From the NCBI GenBank assembly GCA_017535785.1, contig JAFXTN010000037.1, positions 1 to 64,000 of the forward strand: DNA of 64,000 nt, read 5' to 3'. The stretch comes from Butyrivibrio sp. GTDB lineage: Bacteria; Bacillota; Clostridia; Lachnospirales; Lachnospiraceae. Below, in pieces: positions 27,008 to 36,110 of the stretch (position 1 is its first letter; each line of letters opens with the position of its first letter). Position numbers and translations under genes: made by a program. Under the pieces are notes generated by a model that saw only the letters and a program-made list of their open reading frames with translations, was not told the DNA's origin and made no database searches.

Positions 27008-27310
27008 ATGGCAGTAAATGTTAATTTGAATATACACTGGAATGCACCGGAATATGTATGGAAAAATGTGGACGAAGTATTTAGGAGCATGGATTATTAT
27101 GAGGAAGGATCGGAGTATCCAAGATGGACTTGCGGTGAGCACTATATTGAGGCATCAAGGGAAGCAAGCGGTTTACAATTTTTTAGTACCATGCCTGAAG
27201 ATATGTGGGATAAATGGTACTCTGAGCTTAAATTAAAACTTACAAAAGCCCTTGGATATGAGATTGGGGAACCGGAAGACGGTTATGATTTTAAATATGA
27301 TTGGGATTAA
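27008..27310 (+). CDS. Hypothetical protein, 100 residues
   Basis: No family recognised. Cytoplasmic, acidic, with many aromatic residues (Trp at several places, e.g. IHWNAPEYVWKNV and DMWDKWYSEL) and an acidic C-terminus (EPEDGYDFKYDWD). It has a good start context and lies 15 bp before the Imm33-like gene, so the two are probably cotranscribed. Small acidic proteins of this kind are often immunity proteins, but nothing in this sequence proves it. Confidence 0.65.
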   Translation: MAVNVNLNIHWNAPEYVWKNVDEVFRSMDYYEEGSEYPRWTCGEHYIEASREASGLQFFSTMPEDMWDKWYSELKLKLTKALGYEIGEPEDGYDFKYDWD

Positions 27311-27325
27311 TTAAGGGGATTAGTT

Positions 27326-27673
27326 ATGTTTTTTGGAAAAGGGGACAAGAGAACAGAACAATTAAAGACTCATAATCTTGGAGGTTGCATCGTTACAAAG
27401 TCTCTTTTAGAGGGATCATCCAAACTAAAATGGATATTCAGGGAAGAAAGCTGCAATCCATCGGATAACGGATGGAGAGCTATAGGAGATAGTGATACAC
27501 AGGAATATATTGATAACCCCAGTAACAGTGTTGTAGTAGATTTTGATAGGCTTGTAGAGATAGAGCCTGCGGTACTTGGTATCTATAGTTTGCCCGTGGG
27601 GACAGATCTTGAATTTATTCCGGAAAAGAAATCTTTTATAGATTCTGCAACAGGAAAAGAGATAAAAAGATAG
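27326..27673 (+). CDS. Imm33-like (DUF2185) domain protein
   Basis: A 115-residue cytoplasmic protein. GGCIVTKSLLEG, then LKWIFREESCNPSDNGWRAI, and LVEIEPAVLGIYSLPVGTDL follow the pattern of the DUF2185 family, now grouped with immunity protein Imm33, which is found beside polymorphic toxins. No toxin gene is adjacent: the neighbours are a 100-residue unknown gene upstream and uvrB 24 bp downstream. It may be an orphan immunity gene or a family member with a housekeeping role. Confidence 0.7.
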   Translation: MFFGKGDKRTEQLKTHNLGGCIVTKSLLEGSSKLKWIFREESCNPSDNGWRAIGDSDTQEYIDNPSNSVVVDFDRLVEIEPAVLGIYSLPVGTDLEFIPEKKSFIDSATGKEIKR

Positions 27674-27697
27674 ATTATAACAGGGAGTTTTGTCTAT

Positions 27698-29689
27698 ATG
27701 GAATTCAAACTTCATTCCGAATTTAAACCTACCGGAGATCAGCCGAAGGCTATAAAAGAACTTGTTGAGGGTTTCAAAGCGGGCAACCAGTTTGAGACCC
27801 TGCTTGGTGTAACCGGCTCCGGTAAGACCTTTACCATGGCCAATGTTATTGCTGCTTTAAATAAGCCGACTCTCATTATTTCCCACAACAAAACTTTAGC
27901 AGGACAGCTATATGGTGAGATGAAGGAATTCTTCCCTGAGAACGCAGTAGAGTATTTTGTATCCTACTATGATTATTATCAGCCCGAGGCTTATGTGCCC
28001 CAGACAGATACTTATATAGCCAAGGACTCATCCATCAATGATGAGATAGATAAGCTTAGGCTTTCTGCTACGGCATCTCTTTCGGAGAGGAAGGATGTCA
28101 TCGTTGTTGCCAGCGTTTCCTGTATATACGGACTGGGAAGCCCCGATGAATTTAAGGGGATGTCTATTTCTTTGCGTCCCGGTATGCAGAAGGACAGAGA
28201 TGAGACGATAAAAGAGCTGGTGGCTATCCAGTACAACAGAAATGACATGGAGCTTGGAAGATGTAATTTTAGGGTAAGAGGAGACACTATCGAGATCTTC
28301 CCTGCCAATGCCGACGATTATCTCATAAGAGTTGAATTCTTTGGGGATGAGATAGACAGGATCACGGAGATAGAGCCTGTGACCGCCAAGGTTAGAAGTG
28401 AGCTAAGCCATGTCATGATCTATCCTGCTTCGCACTATGTTGTGCCGCAGGAGAAGATCAATGCAGCATGTGACAATATAGAGGTCGAGCTTGAGGAACA
28501 GATCAAGTTCTTTAAGGGAGAAGACAGGCTCATAGAGGCTCAGAGAATTTCCGAGAGGACCAACTTTGATGTGGAGATGCTCAGAGAGACCGGCTTTTGC
28601 TCGGGAATTGAGAACTATTCAAGGCATCTTAATTTCATGAAGCCCGGGGAACCGCCTCTTACGCTTTTGGACTTCTTTGACAGGGATTTCCTTATCATCA
28701 TCGATGAGTCACACATGACTATTCCGCAGATCGGTGCTATGTATCACGGCGACAGGAGCAGAAAACTGACTTTGGTTGATTACGGATTCAGACTGCCTTC
28801 TGCGCTTGATAACAGACCGCTTAATTTCGAAGAGTTTGAATCACATATCGATCAGATGCTGTTCTGCTCGGCTACTCCGGGCAAATACGAGGAGGAACAT
28901 GAGCTTCTTAGGACAGAGCAGGTGATCAGGCCGACAGGTCTTTTGGATCCTGAGATATCGGTTCGTCCTGTTGAGGGACAGATAGATGATCTTATTGGCG
29001 AGATCAGGGCCGAGATAGACAAGAAGAATAAGGTTCTTATCACTACGCTCACAAAGAGAATGGCTGAAGATCTTACGGAATATCTGGCAGAGTCCGGCAT
29101 AAGGGTCAAATATCTTCATTCCGATATCGATACTCTTGAGAGAGCTGAGATCATCAGAGATATGAGACTTGATGTTTTTGATGTTCTTGTGGGTATCAAC
29201 CTTTTGAGAGAGGGTCTTGATATTCCCGAGATATCTCTTGTTGCCATAATAGATGCCGATAAAGAGGGATTTCTTCGTTCGGAGACTTCTCTTATTCAGA
29301 CGATAGGCCGTGCGGCGAGAAACGCGGAAGGACGCGTTATAATGTACGCCGACAATATGACCGATTCCATGAAGAAGGCCATTGATGAGACCAAGAGACG
29401 TAGAGCTCTTCAGGAGAAATACAATGAGGAGCACGGCATAACACCTCAGACGATAAAGAAGGCTGTAAGGGATCTTATCGCTGTTACAAAGGCTATCGCC
29501 AAGGAAGAAGTAAGATTTGAAAAAGATCCTGAGTCAATGGATAAGGAAGAACTGGAAAAGCTCATAGCCAAGATAGAGAAGAAGATGAAACGTGCAGCTA
29601 CGGAATTGGATTTCGAGACGGCTGCGCAGCTTCGTGATGAGATGATAAATCTCAAGAAAATATATAATGACCTCACAGAAGGTAAATGA
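27698..29689 (+). CDS. uvrB: Excinuclease ABC subunit B
   Basis: Helicase-like damage-verification subunit of nucleotide excision repair; it receives DNA from UvrA and recruits UvrC. The 663 residues show Walker A ([13 protein letters not shown]), the beta-hairpin segment [26 protein letters not shown], the motif VI region QTIGRAARN and a C-terminal UVR motif ([16 protein letters not shown]) for UvrC contact. The start has a GGGAG ribosome-binding site. uvrA follows after 45 bp, as in many Firmicutes. Confidence 0.98.
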   Translation: MEFKLHSEFKPTGDQPKAIKELVEGFKAGNQFETLLGVTGSGKTFTMANVIAALNKPTLIISHNKTLAGQLYGEMKEFFPENAVEYFVSYYDYYQPEAYVPQTDTYIAKDSSINDEIDKLRLSATASLSERKDVIVVASVSCIYGLGSPDEFKGMSISLRPGMQKDRDETIKELVAIQYNRNDMELGRCNFRVRGDTIEIFPANADDYLIRVEFFGDEIDRITEIEPVTAKVRSELSHVMIYPASHYVVPQEKINAACDNIEVELEEQIKFFKGEDRLIEAQRISERTNFDVEMLRETGFCSGIENYSRHLNFMKPGEPPLTLLDFFDRDFLIIIDESHMTIPQIGAMYHGDRSRKLTLVDYGFRLPSALDNRPLNFEEFESHIDQMLFCSATPGKYEEEHELLRTEQVIRPTGLLDPEISVRPVEGQIDDLIGEIRAEIDKKNKVLITTLTKRMAEDLTEYLAESGIRVKYLHSDIDTLERAEIIRDMRLDVFDVLVGINLLREGLDIPEISLVAIIDADKEGFLRSETSLIQTIGRAARNAEGRVIMYADNMTDSMKKAIDETKRRRALQEKYNEEHGITPQTIKKAVRDLIAVTKAIAKEEVRFEKDPESMDKEELEKLIAKIEKKMKRAATELDFETAAQLRDEMINLKKIYNDLTEGK

Positions 29690-29734
29690 ATCATCGCCGC
29701 ACATTTTTATTCCTGAGGCGAGATCGGAGAATAT

Positions 29735-32629
29735 ATGTCTGATAACAACAGAATGACCAAAAAGAATACTACTACGAAGAGGATCCTTCCCTCTGATATA
29801 CATGATTACATCAGAGTAAGAGGAGCCGATGAGCATAATCTCAAGCATGTGAATGTGAAGATCCCAAGGGAAACTCTCACTGTGTTTACGGGACTTTCCG
29901 GATCGGGAAAATCATCACTTGCTTTTGATACTATTTTTGCGGAAGGACAGAGAAGATATATGGAATCTCTTTCTTCTTATGCAAGAATGTTCCTGGGACA
30001 GATGGATAAACCGAATGTTGAGAGGATAGAGGGTCTTTCTCCCACTATTTCCATAGATCAGAAATCCACCAACAAGAACCCAAGATCAACAGTTGGAACC
30101 GTGACCGAGATCTATGATCATTTCAGACTTTTATATGCGAGGATAGGTATCCCTCACTGCCCCAACTGCGGAAGAGAGATCAGAAGGCAGACCGTAGATG
30201 AAATGTGCGATCAGATCCTTGCACTCGGAGAGGGAACAAAGATACAGATCCTTGCACCTGTTGTCAGAGGTAAAAAGGGTGAACATGCAAAGACACTGGA
30301 CAGAGCTATGCGTGCAGGATATGTCAGAGCCAGGATCGACGGAAGCCAGTACGATCTGACCGATGAAGAGATAAAGCTTGATAAGAATATCAAGCACAAC
30401 ATAGAGATAATCGTGGACAGGATCGTGGTTCACGAGGATAGTGACAGCTTGCGAAGCAGACTTACCGATTCCGTCGAGAGTGCGCTCAGCTTAGCTGAAG
30501 GCTTACTTACGGTTGATGTGCTCGGAGGAAAAGAACTGAGCTTCAGCCAGAACTTTGCCTGCCCCGATTGCGGCATCAGTATAGCTGAGATCGAGCCCAG
30601 AAGCTTTTCGTTCAATAATCCGTTTGGTGCGTGCCCTGATTGCGCGGGACTCGGATACAAGATGGAATTTGATGAAGATCTTATGATACCCGATAAGTCT
30701 CTTTCTCTTAATGAAGGCTGTATCGTGGTTATGGGATGGCAGTCTTCCAACAAAGAAGGAAGCTTTTCCAATGCTACACTGAAGGCTCTCGCTAAGGCGT
30801 ATAAGTTTAGCCTTGACACACCTTATCAGGATCTTCCGGAAAAAGTAAGACATATGCTCATATACGGAGCAGACAAGACCGTAAATGTGCATTATAAGGG
30901 CTCAAGAGGAGAGGGAGATTATCCCATTCTTTTTGACGGACTTATCAAAAATGTAGAGCAGAGATACAGAGAGACTTTTTCTGAGACTGCCAAGGCTGAG
31001 TACGAGGAGTATATGAGAATAACACCTTGTACAACCTGCCATGGACAGAGACTTAAGAAAGAAGCTCTTGCAGTTACTATAGACGGAAAGAATATCCATG
31101 AGATCACAGCGATGTCTATAGAAGAGCTTCAGAATTATCTTGAAGGAATGGAGCTTACCGAACACCAGATGATGGTCGGAGGTCAGGTCCTTAAAGAGAT
31201 CAAGGCAAGAGTGGGATTCCTTGTCGATGTCGGACTTGATTATCTTTCCTTGTCCAGAGCTACGGGAACTCTTTCGGGAGGAGAGGCTCAGAGAATAAGA
31301 CTTGCTACTCAGATAGGATCGGGTCTTTGCGGAGTTTGCTATATCCTTGATGAACCCAGTATCGGACTTCATCAGAGAGACAATGACAAGCTTCTGAATA
31401 CTCTTAAGAATCTGAGAGATCTCGGCAACACGCTTATAGTTGTCGAGCACGATGAGGACACCATGAGAGCGGCCGACTACATTGTCGATGTAGGACCGGG
31501 TGCGGGCTCCCGAGGCGGTAAGATCGTTGCTGTAGGAACTGCTGAAGAGATCATGCAGGTAAAAGAGTCGATAACAGGCCAGTATCTTTCGGGTAAGCTC
31601 AAGATAGAAGTTCCGAAGGAGAGAAGACAGCCCAAGGGATGGCTCAAAGTAAAAGGTGCCAAAGAAAACAATCTTAAGAATGTGGATATAGATGTTCCGC
31701 TTGGTGTATTGACCATTGTCACAGGAGTTTCAGGCTCCGGCAAGAGCTCTTTTGTCAATGAGATATTGTACAAGCATCTGGCAAGAGACCTTAACAGAGC
31801 AAGATGCATTCCCGGTAAGCATGATTCCATCGAGGGACTCGAGCAGGTCGATAAGGTTATCGCTATAGATCAGTCGCCTATCGGAAGGACTCCAAGATCA
31901 AACCCCGCAACATATACAGGCGTGTTTGATATGATAAGAGACCTTTTTGCGGGAACACCCGATGCGAAGGCGAAGGGATACAAGAAGGGAAGATTCTCGT
32001 TCAACGTTAAGGGCGGAAGATGTGAGGCCTGTGGCGGCGACGGAATCATCAAGATCGAGATGCATTTCCTCCCCGACGTATATGTTCCTTGTGAAGTCTG
32101 CGGTGGAAAAAGATATAACCATGAGACACTCGAGGTTAGATATAAAGGAAAGAACATTTATGATGTTCTCAACATGACCGTAGAGGAAGCTTTGTCTTTC
32201 TTTGAGAATGTAAAGACTATCAAGCGCAAGATCCAGACTCTTTATGATGTGGGCCTTGGATATGTTAAGCTCGGACAACCCAGCACGGAATTGTCGGGTG
32301 GTGAGGCGCAGAGGATCAAGCTTGCTACGGAGCTGAGTAAAGTAAGCACCGGAAAGACAGTCTATATTCTTGATGAACCTACAACGGGACTTCATTTTGC
32401 CGATGTTCAGAAGCTTGTAAAGATCATGCATGAGCTTGTTGAACAGGGTAATACCGTAGTTGTGATAGAACATAATCTCGATGTTATCAAAACAGGAGAT
32501 TATATCATCGACATGGGACCCGAAGGAGGATCTAAAGGAGGTACCGTTGTTGTAAGCGGAACACCCGAAGAAGTTGCTAAATGTAAGAAGTCTTATACAG
32601 GCGCTTATATCAAGAAAATGCTGAAGTAA
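29735..32629 (+). CDS. uvrA: Excinuclease ABC subunit A
   Basis: DNA damage sensor ATPase of nucleotide excision repair. The 964 residues hold two ABC modules: Walker [17 protein letters not shown] and [15 protein letters not shown], two ABC signatures with LSGGEAQRI, and zinc motifs such as CPNCG...C, CPDCG and CEACGGDG...CEVCGGKRY. The N-terminus has an extra ~20 residues ([16 protein letters not shown]) before the conserved [13 protein letters not shown]. The stop codon overlaps the -35 of the sigma-D-like promoter for mbl. Confidence 0.98.
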   Translation: MSDNNRMTKKNTTTKRILPSDIHDYIRVRGADEHNLKHVNVKIPRETLTVFTGLSGSGKSSLAFDTIFAEGQRRYMESLSSYARMFLGQMDKPNVERIEGLSPTISIDQKSTNKNPRSTVGTVTEIYDHFRLLYARIGIPHCPNCGREIRRQTVDEMCDQILALGEGTKIQILAPVVRGKKGEHAKTLDRAMRAGYVRARIDGSQYDLTDEEIKLDKNIKHNIEIIVDRIVVHEDSDSLRSRLTDSVESALSLAEGLLTVDVLGGKELSFSQNFACPDCGISIAEIEPRSFSFNNPFGACPDCAGLGYKMEFDEDLMIPDKSLSLNEGCIVVMGWQSSNKEGSFSNATLKALAKAYKFSLDTPYQDLPEKVRHMLIYGADKTVNVHYKGSRGEGDYPILFDGLIKNVEQRYRETFSETAKAEYEEYMRITPCTTCHGQRLKKEALAVTIDGKNIHEITAMSIEELQNYLEGMELTEHQMMVGGQVLKEIKARVGFLVDVGLDYLSLSRATGTLSGGEAQRIRLATQIGSGLCGVCYILDEPSIGLHQRDNDKLLNTLKNLRDLGNTLIVVEHDEDTMRAADYIVDVGPGAGSRGGKIVAVGTAEEIMQVKESITGQYLSGKLKIEVPKERRQPKGWLKVKGAKENNLKNVDIDVPLGVLTIVTGVSGSGKSSFVNEILYKHLARDLNRARCIPGKHDSIEGLEQVDKVIAIDQSPIGRTPRSNPATYTGVFDMIRDLFAGTPDAKAKGYKKGRFSFNVKGGRCEACGGDGIIKIEMHFLPDVYVPCEVCGGKRYNHETLEVRYKGKNIYDVLNMTVEEALSFFENVKTIKRKIQTLYDVGLGYVKLGQPSTELSGGEAQRIKLATELSKVSTGKTVYILDEPTTGLHFADVQKLVKIMHELVEQGNTVVVIEHNLDVIKTGDYIIDMGPEGGSKGGTVVVSGTPEEVAKCKKSYTGAYIKKMLK

Positions 32630-32654
32630 AGACATGTTGAAAATGTGCCGATAA
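32627..32654 (+). promoter_or_regulatory. Sigma-D-like promoter for mbl and flagellar rod genes
   Basis: TAAA (32627-32630), 16 bp, GCCGATAA (32647-32654); a close match to the sigma-28/sigma-D consensus. The TAAA overlaps the uvrA stop codon. A separate TATAAT at 32699-32704 may be a housekeeping promoter for mbl. Confidence 0.65.
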
Positions 32655-32792
32655 TATATAAAAGTGCATAACCCCTTTTAAAACTGGCAGTTTTGGTTTA
32701 TAATGGCAGTGAAATTATAATCACTATATTAATATCCGCATTTATGCGCTGAAATAAATGCTATACAGTTTTTGAAAGGGGATTCTAGGATT

Positions 32793-33785
32793 ATGCAGTA
32801 TGCAGATATAGGAATTGATTTGGGAACGGCGTCTGTTCTCGTGTATATAAGAGGAAAGGGAGTTGTTCTAAAAGAGCCTTCAGTTGTGGCTTACGACAGA
32901 GACACCGAGGAGATCAAGGCAATCGGTGAGGATGCAAGACTTATGCTTGGACGTACACCCGGCAACATCGTTGCGGTAAGACCGCTTCGTCAGGGCGTTA
33001 TCTCCAACTACAAGATCACAGAGCAGATGATGAGATACTTCATCAAGAAAGCTATAGGAAAGAGAATTCACAGAAAGCCTTTTATCGCAGTTTGTGTTCC
33101 CAGTGGAGCAACAGAGGTTGAGAAGAAGGCTGTTGAAGATGCTACAAGACTTTGCGGAGCAAGAGATGTTAAGACTATCGAGGAGCCTATCGCGGCTGCC
33201 ATCGGTGCCGGAATCGACATCACAAAGCCCTGCGGAAATATGATAGTAGATATCGGTGGTGGTACTTCCGATATCGCAGTTATCTCACTTGGCGGAACAG
33301 TTGTCAGCACATCCGTTAAGGTTGCGGGAGATGACTTTGATGAGGCGATCGTTCGTTACATGAGAAAGAAGCACAATCTTCTTATCGGTGACAGAACAGC
33401 CGAGGATATCAAGATCAAGATCGGTTCAGCTTATCCGAGAGCTGAGGACGATTATATGGATGTAAGAGGAAGAAACCTTGTAACAGGTCTTCCCAAGACT
33501 GTAAGAGTATCTTCCGAGGAGACTGAGGAAGCACTCAGAGAGCCTACATCCCAGATCATAGAAGCTATCCACAGCGTACTTGAGAATACTCCTCCGGAGC
33601 TTGCTGCGGATATTGCAGACAGAGGAATCGTACTTACAGGAGGCGGAGCACTTCTTCGCGGACTTGAGGAGCTTATATATTCCAAGACAGGAATCAATAC
33701 AATGACAGCAGAGGATCCCATGACAGCGGTTGCTATCGGAACCGGTCGTTATGTGGAATTCATCGTTGGCTATCGTCAAGATTAA
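32793..33785 (+). CDS. mbl: Rod shape-determining protein, MreB/Mbl
   Basis: Actin-like cytoskeletal ATPase guiding lateral cell-wall synthesis. The 330 residues have the phosphate-1 motif IGIDLGTASVLVY, phosphate-2 VDIGGGTSDIAVISLGG, and the adenosine motif VLTGGGALLRGL. The order mbl-flhO-flhP downstream matches Bacillus, which is why Mbl is preferred over MreB; no mreC/mreD follows. The ATG at 32793 matches the family N-terminus; an in-frame TTG at 32772 would add seven residues. Located between uvrA and the flagellar rod genes. Confidence 0.92.
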   Translation: MQYADIGIDLGTASVLVYIRGKGVVLKEPSVVAYDRDTEEIKAIGEDARLMLGRTPGNIVAVRPLRQGVISNYKITEQMMRYFIKKAIGKRIHRKPFIAVCVPSGATEVEKKAVEDATRLCGARDVKTIEEPIAAAIGAGIDITKPCGNMIVDIGGGTSDIAVISLGGTVVSTSVKVAGDDFDEAIVRYMRKKHNLLIGDRTAEDIKIKIGSAYPRAEDDYMDVRGRNLVTGLPKTVRVSSEETEEALREPTSQIIEAIHSVLENTPPELAADIADRGIVLTGGGALLRGLEELIYSKTGINTMTAEDPMTAVAIGTGRYVEFIVGYRQD

Positions 33786-33849
33786 AACAGCAACGCCGTT
33801 CAGGGATTGAATGGATAAGTAAGACCAGGACGGTATGAGGTGAAATTGT

Positions 33850-34680
33850 ATGGTAAAAGGTCTATACACAGCTTACACTGGAATGATCAATGAACAGCAC
33901 AGAATGGATGTGCTCACCAACAATCTTGCTAATGCCAATACCAACGGATACAAAAAGGAAGGCGCAACTGCACAGTCTTTCAGTGATCAGCTTGCGCTCA
34001 AAATCAAAGACTATACTGATGCCCCGTTCACAGCTCGTGGACTGGGCATTATTAATCCGGGTGTTAAGATTGGCGAAGGCTATGTTGATTGGTCGGAAGG
34101 ACCGATGAAGGAGACAAACAACAAGTTTGATCTTGCTATCGGCGGATACGGATTCTTCGGAATTGAATATACCAACAAGGCGGTCAACATCGAGAGAGAT
34201 GTTCCGAGCCAGACAGATATTATGTACACAAGAGACGGTAATTTCACACTTACCGCTGACGGAGCACTTGTTACACAGGATGGTGACTTCGTTCTTTCAC
34301 AGGACGGAGGACATATTGAGATCGATCCCAATCTTCCTGTTGAGATCAATACATTGGGAGATGTCATTCAGGACGGAGATGTTGTTGCCAGAATAGGCCT
34401 TTTTGATTTTGAAAAGACCATACATCCCGATGGAAGGATAGCTTATAACAATCTCGAGCATTACGGCGAGAATATGTTTATCCCTATAGAAGGAACCGCT
34501 CCTGTTGAGGCCAATGGTCAGATCTATGCGGGATTCTTGGAGCAGTCCAATGTATCTGTTGTTGATGAGATGGTCAACATGATCGCAGTACAGAGGAACT
34601 ATGACACGAATCAGAGAGTTATCACTACAATAGATGATACACTCGATATTGCAGCTAACCAGCTTGGCAGAATGGGATAA
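33850..34680 (+). CDS. flhO: Flagellar hook-basal body rod protein (FlhO/FlgF-like)
   Basis: Rod component of 276 residues. The N-terminal MVKGLYTAYTGMINEQHRMD with DVLTNNLANANTNGYKKEG is the flagellar basal-body rod signature, and the C-terminal SNVSVVDEMVNMIAVQRNYD is the matching helix. The middle part (about 80-200) is the D1 domain. Exported through the flagellar type III apparatus. It lies 64 bp after mbl and before a second paralogue, as in Bacillus mbl-flhO-flhP. FlgF versus FlgG identity cannot be fixed by eye. Confidence 0.9.
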   Translation: MVKGLYTAYTGMINEQHRMDVLTNNLANANTNGYKKEGATAQSFSDQLALKIKDYTDAPFTARGLGIINPGVKIGEGYVDWSEGPMKETNNKFDLAIGGYGFFGIEYTNKAVNIERDVPSQTDIMYTRDGNFTLTADGALVTQDGDFVLSQDGGHIEIDPNLPVEINTLGDVIQDGDVVARIGLFDFEKTIHPDGRIAYNNLEHYGENMFIPIEGTAPVEANGQIYAGFLEQSNVSVVDEMVNMIAVQRNYDTNQRVITTIDDTLDIAANQLGRMG

Positions 34681-34698
34681 AATTTTATAGAAATTTTA

Positions 34699-34726
34699 TA
34701 ATTTAAAACGCGGTTTTTGCCGATAT
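34699..34726 (+). promoter_or_regulatory. Sigma-D-like promoter before flhP
   Basis: TAAT (34699-34702), 16 bp, GCCGATAT (34719-34726), in the 109-bp gap between the two rod genes. The -10 is a perfect sigma-D match; the -35 differs in one base. It would allow flhP and flgJ to be expressed apart from mbl. Confidence 0.5.
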
Positions 34727-34789
34727 TATTTCAGAGAGATGAAAATTACCAGTCACGGAGGACGGTAACTTGATTATCGGAGGTGACAC

Positions 34790-35623
34790 ATGGTTAGAAG
34801 TTTATGGTCAGCAGCAACAGGAATGAACGCCCAGCAGACTAATGTAGATACAATTTCCAATAACTTGGCGAATGTAAATACAGTAGGCTACAAGGCACAG
34901 GGAGCACAGTTTAAATCCCTTTTATATCAAGAGCTGCAAACTGTAACTACGACAGCTAACGGTGCGCCTAAGCCAACCAATTCACAGGTTGGACTTGGTG
35001 TTCGTACTTCAACAATAAATCAGTTCTTTTCACAGGGTTCTTTCCAGAACAGTGACAATCCGGCAGCTCTTGCCATAAGCGGAGATGGTTTCTTTGCTTA
35101 TATGGCAGCAGATGGAGAGACAGTGCAGTATACCAGAAACGGTAACTTCACATGGGCACTCCAGGAGACAGGCGGAAATGTTCTTGAGCTTACAACAGCA
35201 GAAGGAAACCCTGTTCTTGATGCGAATTTAAATCCTATTCTTGTAGAGAATAATGCAGTTGCAAGCCGAATCACTATCGGCGGAGACGGAAGGATATATT
35301 ATCCCGATGAGGAAGGTGTTCCTCAGCAGATCGGCGATGCTCAGATCGGACTTTGGCAGTTCAGAAACAGAGAAGGCCTTGAGAGAGTCGGAAGCGCAGC
35401 ATGGCAGGAGACTGCAGCAAGCGGCGAACCCATTTCCGAGCTCGAAGGTGATGCCGAGATGAAGAGAAGTGAGATCGTTCAGGGATACCTTGAGGGTTCA
35501 AACGTTAATGTTGCAACTGAGATGGTTAATCTTATCGTTGCGCAGAGAGCATATGAAATGAACTCAACAGCGATCCAGACAACTGACGAGATGATGCAGA
35601 CAGCTAACGGCCTTAAGAGGTAA
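34790..35623 (+). CDS. flhP: Flagellar hook-basal body rod protein (FlhP/FlgG-like)
   Basis: Rod protein of 277 residues, paralogous to the previous gene. N-terminal MVRSLWSAATGMNAQQTNVD then TISNNLANVNTVGYKAQGAQ, and C-terminal SNVNVATEMVNLIVAQRAYE followed by MNSTAIQTTDEMM, are the distal-rod FlgG signatures. A strong CGGAGGTGACAC ribosome-binding site precedes the ATG. The flgJ-like gene follows after 14 bp. Confidence 0.92.
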   Translation: MVRSLWSAATGMNAQQTNVDTISNNLANVNTVGYKAQGAQFKSLLYQELQTVTTTANGAPKPTNSQVGLGVRTSTINQFFSQGSFQNSDNPAALAISGDGFFAYMAADGETVQYTRNGNFTWALQETGGNVLELTTAEGNPVLDANLNPILVENNAVASRITIGGDGRIYYPDEEGVPQQIGDAQIGLWQFRNREGLERVGSAAWQETAASGEPISELEGDAEMKRSEIVQGYLEGSNVNVATEMVNLIVAQRAYEMNSTAIQTTDEMMQTANGLKR

Positions 35624-35637
35624 GATGAGGAATAGAT

Positions 35638-36033
35638 ATGGCAGGATTTGATGTTAAGGGGCTTAATGCCACTGCTATAACTGAATATGCAATGCAGGAA
35701 AGTAAGAACGCTTCCGCTGCTATGCTTCAGAACAAGATTTCATCTACATCCAAGGAATCAACAGACGAAGAACTCTGGGCAGCATGCAAAGGATTTGAAT
35801 CATATTTTCTTGAGCAGATGTACAAAGAGATGCAGAAGTCGGTAGATGCACTTAAACCTGAAACACAGGACAGATCCACAAACACGCTGGTTAATTTCTT
35901 TAAGGATCAGACTCTTCAGGACATATGTGCTGATTCGGTAGATTCTCAGAGTAATGGCTTTGCTAAGATGCTATATGAGAATCTTAAGCGCAATTATGAC
36001 ATACCTGATGCATCCGAGAAAAAGGACGAATAA
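35638..36033 (+). CDS. flgJ: FlgJ-like rod-binding protein
   Basis: A 131-residue protein matching the N-terminal rod-binding domain of FlgJ (ELWAACKGFESYFLEQMYKE, NTLVNFFKDQTLQDICADSV). The C-terminal muramidase domain of proteobacterial FlgJ is absent, as is usual in Firmicutes, so another hydrolase must open the wall for the rod. The residues before about 45 look flexible. It is the last gene of the mbl-flhO-flhP unit, followed by a strong terminator. Confidence 0.88.
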   Translation: MAGFDVKGLNATAITEYAMQESKNASAAMLQNKISSTSKESTDEELWAACKGFESYFLEQMYKEMQKSVDALKPETQDRSTNTLVNFFKDQTLQDICADSVDSQSNGFAKMLYENLKRNYDIPDASEKKDE

Positions 36034-36048
36034 AGCAGAAAAATTATA

Positions 36049-36088
36049 CGCTCAATTCTTAAGAAAACTTAAGAATTGAGCGCTTTTT
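36049..36088 (+). terminator. Terminator after flgJ
   Basis: A perfect 15-bp stem, CGCTCAATTCTTAAG and CTTAAGAATTGAGCG around AAAA, followed by CTTTTT. One of the strongest hairpins in the window. Confidence 0.95.
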
Positions 36089-36095
36089 ATTGTGC

Positions 36096-36101
36096 TATAC
36101 T
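36096..36101 (+). promoter_or_regulatory. -10 box directly upstream of recD2
   Basis: TATACT at 36096-36101; the recD2 ATG begins at 36111, only 9 bp later. No ribosome-binding site lies between them, so the transcript may be leaderless or nearly so. No good -35 is visible. Confidence 0.4.
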
Positions 36102-36110
36102 ATATTCACT

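Noticed and set aside
31898..32635. 245-residue minus-strand open frame opposite uvrA
   Set aside because: It is antisense to the UvrA C-terminal ABC module. Cys- and Ser-rich composition is what the complement of this region gives.
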